This document shows, piece after piece, positions 60,440 to 64,000 of a stretch of 64,000 nt of DNA. The notes under the pieces were generated by a model. That model saw only the letters and a program-made list of their open reading frames with translations. It was not told the DNA's origin and searched no databases. Positions within the stretch are counted from its first letter, which is position 1. Every line of letters starts with the position of its first letter. The position numbers were made by a program, and so were the translations under genes. The DNA comes from DASXTC01 sp036505635 (GTDB lineage Bacteria > Acidobacteriota > Polarisedimenticolia > JACPZX01 > DASXTC01). The DNA lies in NCBI GenBank assembly GCA_036505635.1, contig DASXTC010000026.1:48334-112333 (forward strand). Direction: 5' to 3'.

Positions 60440-61495
60440 CTATGAATGCGCGTCGCCGCGCCACACCGGGCGCAGCGGAAGATCGAGAAGCGTCAACAGG
60501 CCCGGTCTGGGCGGGGCGAGCACATGCATCATCCCGTTGATGAGGCAGGCCACCGTCGCCGAATCGCCCGGGATCCCTCCCTGGATCCAGAGGTTCAGGT
60601 CGGGCTCGCCGGCGATCGTGATGGTGTCATGAGGCCCCTCGGTTCCCGCGACCATCACCATCTCCATCCGAATCCTGACGCCCGCCGGGTCCGAGAGGGT
60701 GACCGATTGGGTGAGCCCGATCACCTCAGCGCCCGGCCGCGGGGTCTTGCGGGAACGGCGCGTGGGCGAGTCGCCAGCGCACACGATCCTCAGGTCCTCG
60801 ACGCAAGAGGAGACGGTCCAACCCATGCCGCGCGCGACGAGCAGCGCCGAGAGGCGCAGGCCGACGTGCCCCAGCCGGCCCTCCGCCGCCAGATGGCTGG
60901 CCTCCTGGTAGTCCAGGCCGATCCCAACCTTCCTCTGGAATTCGCGTCGCCTCGACAGCGGGTCAAGCGTCCTCTCGACGGTGATGAGAGAGACGTTGTG
61001 CGTGGCGCCCGACAGGGCCAGCACGAGGCCGTCCATCACGAATCCGGGATTGACCCCCGCCCCCAGCAACGCCACACCGCTGCCGCGGGCGGACTCGTCC
61101 AGTCGCCCCGCCCGCGCCACCGCCTCCGGACCGGAACCATCCGGGAAGGCCAGCTCCTCGCAGGAGGAGACGCAGGGGATGCCTGCCTGGAGGATCATCT
61201 CGAGCTGTGGGGAGACCTCGGCGATGTGGGACCCGGTGCAATGGATTACCGCATGTGGGGCGGCGCGCTTCAGCTCCGCGGCGGGATCGTCGGAGATCGT
61301 CAGGGAGGGGGCGTTCTTGAGCCTCAGGTAGGCGCGCAGGTCGCGCCCGGCCTTGGCCGGGTCGGTGTCGATGGCGCCGGTGATCTCCACGCCGGGCGTG
61401 GACACAAGCGCCCGGGCGACCGCTCCACCGATCGCGCCCAGGCCGTAGAGGCAGAGCCTCACGGGAGGGGTGGGGAGGCGTGGGGGGCTCGTCAC
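60440..61495 (-). CDS. NAD(P)-binding dehydrogenase of the DapB / 2,4-diaminopentanoate dehydrogenase type
   Basis: The 351-residue protein has a Rossmann loop GLGAIGGAVARAL near the start, VIHCTGSH, VSSCEELAFPDG and GAGVNPGFVMDGLVL, as in proteins annotated as dihydrodipicolinate reductase-like or 2,4-diaminopentanoate dehydrogenase. It differs from true DapB in length and lacks an obvious lysine-pathway neighbour, so an amino-acid dehydrogenase is more likely. The GTG at 61495 overlaps the EF-P stop (GTGA). It is probably cotranscribed with efp and the prolyl oligopeptidase. Confidence 0.75.
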   Translation of the reverse strand: MTSPPRLPTPPVRLCLYGLGAIGGAVARALVSTPGVEITGAIDTDPAKAGRDLRAYLRLKNAPSLTISDDPAAELKRAAPHAVIHCTGSHIAEVSPQLEMILQAGIPCVSSCEELAFPDGSGPEAVARAGRLDESARGSGVALLGAGVNPGFVMDGLVLALSGATHNVSLITVERTLDPLSRRREFQRKVGIGLDYQEASHLAAEGRLGHVGLRLSALLVARGMGWTVSSCVEDLRIVCAGDSPTRRSRKTPRPGAEVIGLTQSVTLSDPAGVRIRMEMVMVAGTEGPHDTITIAGEPDLNLWIQGGIPGDSATVACLINGMMHVLAPPRPGLLTLLDLPLRPVWRGDAHS

Positions 61496-62067
61496 TTCGC
61501 CGAGACCCTCTTGACGAACTCGCCGGTCCCGGTGGCGACCAGGATCCTTTCGCCCGGCTCCATGTAGAGCGGGACCTTGACGAGGGCGCCGGTGGCGATC
61601 GTGGCCTCCTTCATGACGCGCCCCGAGGCGGTGTCGCCGCGCACCGCCGGCTCCGTCTCCACGATCTCGAACTCCATGAACTGGGGCAGCTCGATGCCGG
61701 CCACGTTGCCGTTGAAGATGACCGACCGCACGGTGACGCCGTCGGTAAGCCATCGAGCCTGGTCGCCGAGCTGATCCTCCGAGAGCTGGAACTGCTCGAA
61801 GCTGTCGGCGTCCATGAAGTGGTGGTCGGCGCCGTCACGGTAGAGGAACTGGACGGGGCGGAGCTGGAGGTCGGGCTCGGAGAACTTCTCGCCCGATTTG
61901 TAGGTCCGGTCGAAGACGGCACCGGTGAGCAGGTTGCGTATCTTCGCCCTCACGAGGGTCGCGGAGCCGCGGGCCGTGGGCGAGGAGACGGTGTAGTCCA
62001 TCACCTCGTACGGGTCCGCGTCCACGAGGATGCGGATCCCTTTCTTGAAGTCGCCCGTGGTGATCAC
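61492..62067 (-). CDS. efp: translation elongation factor P
   Basis: The 191-residue protein has the three-domain EF-P fold; it ends with the GERILVATGTGEFVKRV motif and contains TYKSGEKF early. EF-P rescues ribosomes stalled at polyproline. The tip of domain I, which normally carries a modified Lys or Arg in a PGKG or PGRG loop, reads SSPTARGSA here, so Arg33 is the likely functional residue and the Pro-Gly is missing. The GTG start at 62067 lies beside the first strand of domain I. It overlaps the DapB-like gene and lies 84 bp after metH. Confidence 0.93.
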   Translation of the reverse strand: MITTGDFKKGIRILVDADPYEVMDYTVSSPTARGSATLVRAKIRNLLTGAVFDRTYKSGEKFSEPDLQLRPVQFLYRDGADHHFMDADSFEQFQLSEDQLGDQARWLTDGVTVRSVIFNGNVAGIELPQFMEFEIVETEPAVRGDTASGRVMKEATIATGALVKVPLYMEPGERILVATGTGEFVKRVSAK

Positions 62068-62125
62068 GAAGCCTGCCTTTCCGGGGATGATCGGGCACGG
62101 ATTCTAGCAGACATGAGGTCCCGGG

Positions 62126-62138
62126 GGACACACTCCTG
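62126..62138. repeat. short copy of the dispersed GGACACACTCCTG repeat
   Basis: These 13 bases match 58227-58239 exactly and share GGACACACT with the 23-bp inverted repeat at 21145-21198. It lies in the 84-bp gap between metH and efp. Confidence 0.4.
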
Positions 62139-62151
62139 GATGGAGGTTTGG

Positions 62152-63999
62152 TCAGGCCGAGGCGGTGAGCAGCCCGGCGGTGCGGCCGTCGATGAGGGCC
62201 TCGGCGGCCTGGACGCAGTCTCCCACGTCCTTCGAGTAGCCGTCGGCGCCGATCTCGGTGGCGAAGCGAGGGGTCACCACGGCCCCGCCCACGAGCACCT
62301 TGTAGGGGAGCCGTCGCTCGCGGACCGCGTCTGTGACCCCTTTCATCTGCATCATCGTGGTGGTCATGAGGGCCGACAGACCGAGGATATCGGCTTTGTG
62401 CTCCTGCGCGGCCGAGAGGATCGTCTCCATGGGGACGTTGCGCCCCAGATCGTGGACCTTGAAGCCGAAGTTGCGCAGCATGATGGCGCAGACGCTCTTG
62501 CCGATGTCGTGGATGTCCCCCTTCACGGTTGCCATCACGATCGTGCCCTTGTGCTGGACCTGCCCGCTCGCCTCCAGCAGCGGCGTCAGGATCGCCACGC
62601 CCCGCTTCATGGTGTCGGCGGCCGCCACCAGGTGCGGGATGAACTTCCGCCGCGCGCCGAAGAGATCTCCCAGGTGCCTGATCGCCGGGGTCATCACGTC
62701 CACGAAGAGATGGAACGGGTCGGATCCCTCCGACAGCGCCTGGTTCACCAGCCTGTCGATGCTGTCCCGGTCCCCCTCGACGACCGCCTCGTAAATCCTC
62801 TCATCGGACGTCCGAGGTTTCGCGGCATCGGCGGCCGCCGACGCGGCCGACTTCTGCTCCTCCTCCAGCGCCATCTGGACGTCGATGTACCGCCGGCAGT
62901 CGGGGTCGCGTCCGGCGAAGAGCCCCGCGGCGGACAGCGCCAGCCTCAGCTCCGGGTCGTAGGGGCTCATGATCGCCGCGTCGAGCCCCGCCGCCACGGC
63001 CATCGAGAGGAAGGTCTGATTGATGAGGTGACGGTTGGGCAGCCCGAAGGACACGTTGCTGAGCCCCAGCGAGGTGGGGCTGCCGAGATCGCGCGCGATG
63101 ATGCGGATCGTCTCGAGCGTCTGGGCCGACCCGGTCTGCATCGCCGACACGACGAGCGCCAGCGGGTCGAACATGATGTTCTCCCTCGCCACGCCGTACC
63201 GCTCGGCGTGCCGGAGGATCTTCTCGGCGTTCTTCACCCTGTCGGCGGCCCGCTCCGGGATCTCGTCCTCGGCGCACAGGGCGATGACGGCGGCGCCGTA
63301 GCGCTTCACCAGGGGGAAGATCTGCTCGATACGCTCGAGCTCGGCGTTGATGCTGTTGACCAGGGCCTTGCCCGGATAGTTGATCAGCCCCTGCTCGAGG
63401 GCCTCCACGTAGGACGAGTCGATGACCAGAGGCAGATCGACCACGTTCTGGATGGCGGTGATCGCCTTGCCCATCAGCGCCGGTTCGTCGGTGAGAGGCA
63501 CGCCGACGTTGACGTCAAGGGCGGTGGCGCCGGCCTCGAGCTGCTTGCGCGCCTCGGCCACGACCAGATCCATCCGGCCCTCAGCGATCGCGCCGGCGAA
63601 CTTCTTGCGGCCCGTGGGGTTGATCTTCTCCCCGATCAGGCAGAAGGGCTGGCCGGGCCCGATGATCACCGTCTTCATCCGGCTGGTGATCCGCAGCCCC
63701 GGTGTGTACGTGCGGGCGGCGGGGGCCTTCCCCTTGAGCTCACGGGCGATCATCCCGACGTACTCCGGAGTCGTGCCGCAGCAGCCCCCCACGATCCCGG
63801 CGCCCGCCGCGTGGAACTTCGGCGCGAAGGCGGCCATCTCGGCGGCGCCCATCGGGAAGATGGTCCGCCCCTCCTTCTGGATCGGAAGGCCCGCGTTGGG
63901 CTGGACGGCGATCGGCAGGAGCGTGGACTTCGCCAGGCGCTCGACCACGGGCAGCATGTGCTCGGGCCCCGTCGAGCAGTTGGCCCCGATGACGTCCAC
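62152..63999 (-). CDS. metH: cobalamin-dependent methionine synthase MetH, short form, truncated at window edge
   Basis: The 615 visible residues begin inside the homocysteine barrel (GGCCGTTPEYV, zinc ligands). They continue with the pterin domain (EKINPTGRKKF, LPLVIDSSYVEAL), then the cobalamin cap and binding domains (about 395-610; GDIHDIGKSV with the cobalt-ligand His). The protein ends right after the cobalamin domain, so the SAM-dependent reactivation domain of E. coli MetH is absent, as in some anaerobes where it is a separate protein. It converts homocysteine to methionine with methyl-THF. The N-terminus lies beyond 63999. Confidence 0.93.
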   Translation of the reverse strand: MDVIGANCSTGPEHMLPVVERLAKSTLLPIAVQPNAGLPIQKEGRTIFPMGAAEMAAFAPKFHAAGAGIVGGCCGTTPEYVGMIARELKGKAPAARTYTPGLRITSRMKTVIIGPGQPFCLIGEKINPTGRKKFAGAIAEGRMDLVVAEARKQLEAGATALDVNVGVPLTDEPALMGKAITAIQNVVDLPLVIDSSYVEALEQGLINYPGKALVNSINAELERIEQIFPLVKRYGAAVIALCAEDEIPERAADRVKNAEKILRHAERYGVARENIMFDPLALVVSAMQTGSAQTLETIRIIARDLGSPTSLGLSNVSFGLPNRHLINQTFLSMAVAAGLDAAIMSPYDPELRLALSAAGLFAGRDPDCRRYIDVQMALEEEQKSAASAAADAAKPRTSDERIYEAVVEGDRDSIDRLVNQALSEGSDPFHLFVDVMTPAIRHLGDLFGARRKFIPHLVAAADTMKRGVAILTPLLEASGQVQHKGTIVMATVKGDIHDIGKSVCAIMLRNFGFKVHDLGRNVPMETILSAAQEHKADILGLSALMTTTMMQMKGVTDAVRERRLPYKVLVGGAVVTPRFATEIGADGYSKDVGDCVQAAEALIDGRTAGLLTASA

Positions 64000-64000
64000 G

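Noticed and set aside
1..64000. tRNA, rRNA, CRISPR array, insertion sequence or prophage
   Set aside because: I found no cloverleaf-like gaps, rRNA segments, regular repeat-spacer arrays, transposases or phage genes; the intergenic gaps are short and accounted for.

Overview
This 64 kb window is GC-rich (roughly two-thirds G+C by eye) and gene-dense. It looks like chromosomal DNA of an uncultured Gram-negative-type bacterium. Signal-peptide proteins, a MacA-type periplasmic adaptor, a Wsp-like chemosensory array and an energy-converting-hydrogenase-related complex fit an Acidobacteriota-like lineage or a neighbouring soil/sediment phylum. That placement is inference; there is no rRNA or other marker to settle it. 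I see no tRNA, rRNA, CRISPR, transposase, integrase or phage gene.

Left part (1-12.8 kb): a truncated M50 metalloprotease diverges from a homocysteine methyltransferase/methylenetetrahydrofolate reductase fusion and a Kef-type antiporter. Then come a secreted protein of unknown function, a DnaJ with half a zinc finger, a PAP2 phosphatase, a HAD hydrolase, a group of small membrane proteins (zinc ribbon-CD225, DUF2752, DUF2085), a PLP D-cysteine desulfhydrase-type enzyme and MscL. Several sigma70-like promoters can be read directly.

Middle (13-31 kb): a MacAB-like tripartite export operon (adaptor, ATPase, two separate permeases) is followed by a 345-bp repeat-rich intergenic region. Next are two thioredoxin-fold secreted proteins, DUF309, SppA and a HEAT-repeat protein. 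SppA and the HEAT-repeat gene converge on a perfect 23-bp inverted repeat. A co-directional run then encodes a DEAD-box helicase, a MoxR ATPase, a VWA protein, an RNB exoribonuclease, an FAD oxidoreductase and an unknown protein.

31-38.3 kb: a six-gene operon encodes a membrane complex related to formate hydrogenlyase and complex I. Its large subunit lacks the Ni-Fe cysteine pairs, so it is better read as an Ehr-type complex than as a hydrogenase.

38.4-43.4 kb: a nitroreductase, a multi-pass membrane protein with a TPR tail, a threonine/serine dehydratase and a histidine kinase.

43.4-56.6 kb: a ten-gene chemosensory operon read leftward: REC-EAL phosphodiesterase, CheW, CheR-TPR, CheW, MCP, CheA-REC, CheB, a five-receiver hybrid kinase, a CheY-like protein and a REC-kinase. 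The core matches the Wsp surface-sensing layout. The c-di-GMP enzyme is a phosphodiesterase rather than the WspR cyclase, which makes this the most interesting system in the window.

Right end (56.8-64 kb): an Mrp-type P-loop ATPase fused to DUF971, then a leftward group of prolyl oligopeptidase, DapB-fold dehydrogenase, EF-P with an unusual loop, and the C-terminal part of a MetH without a reactivation domain.
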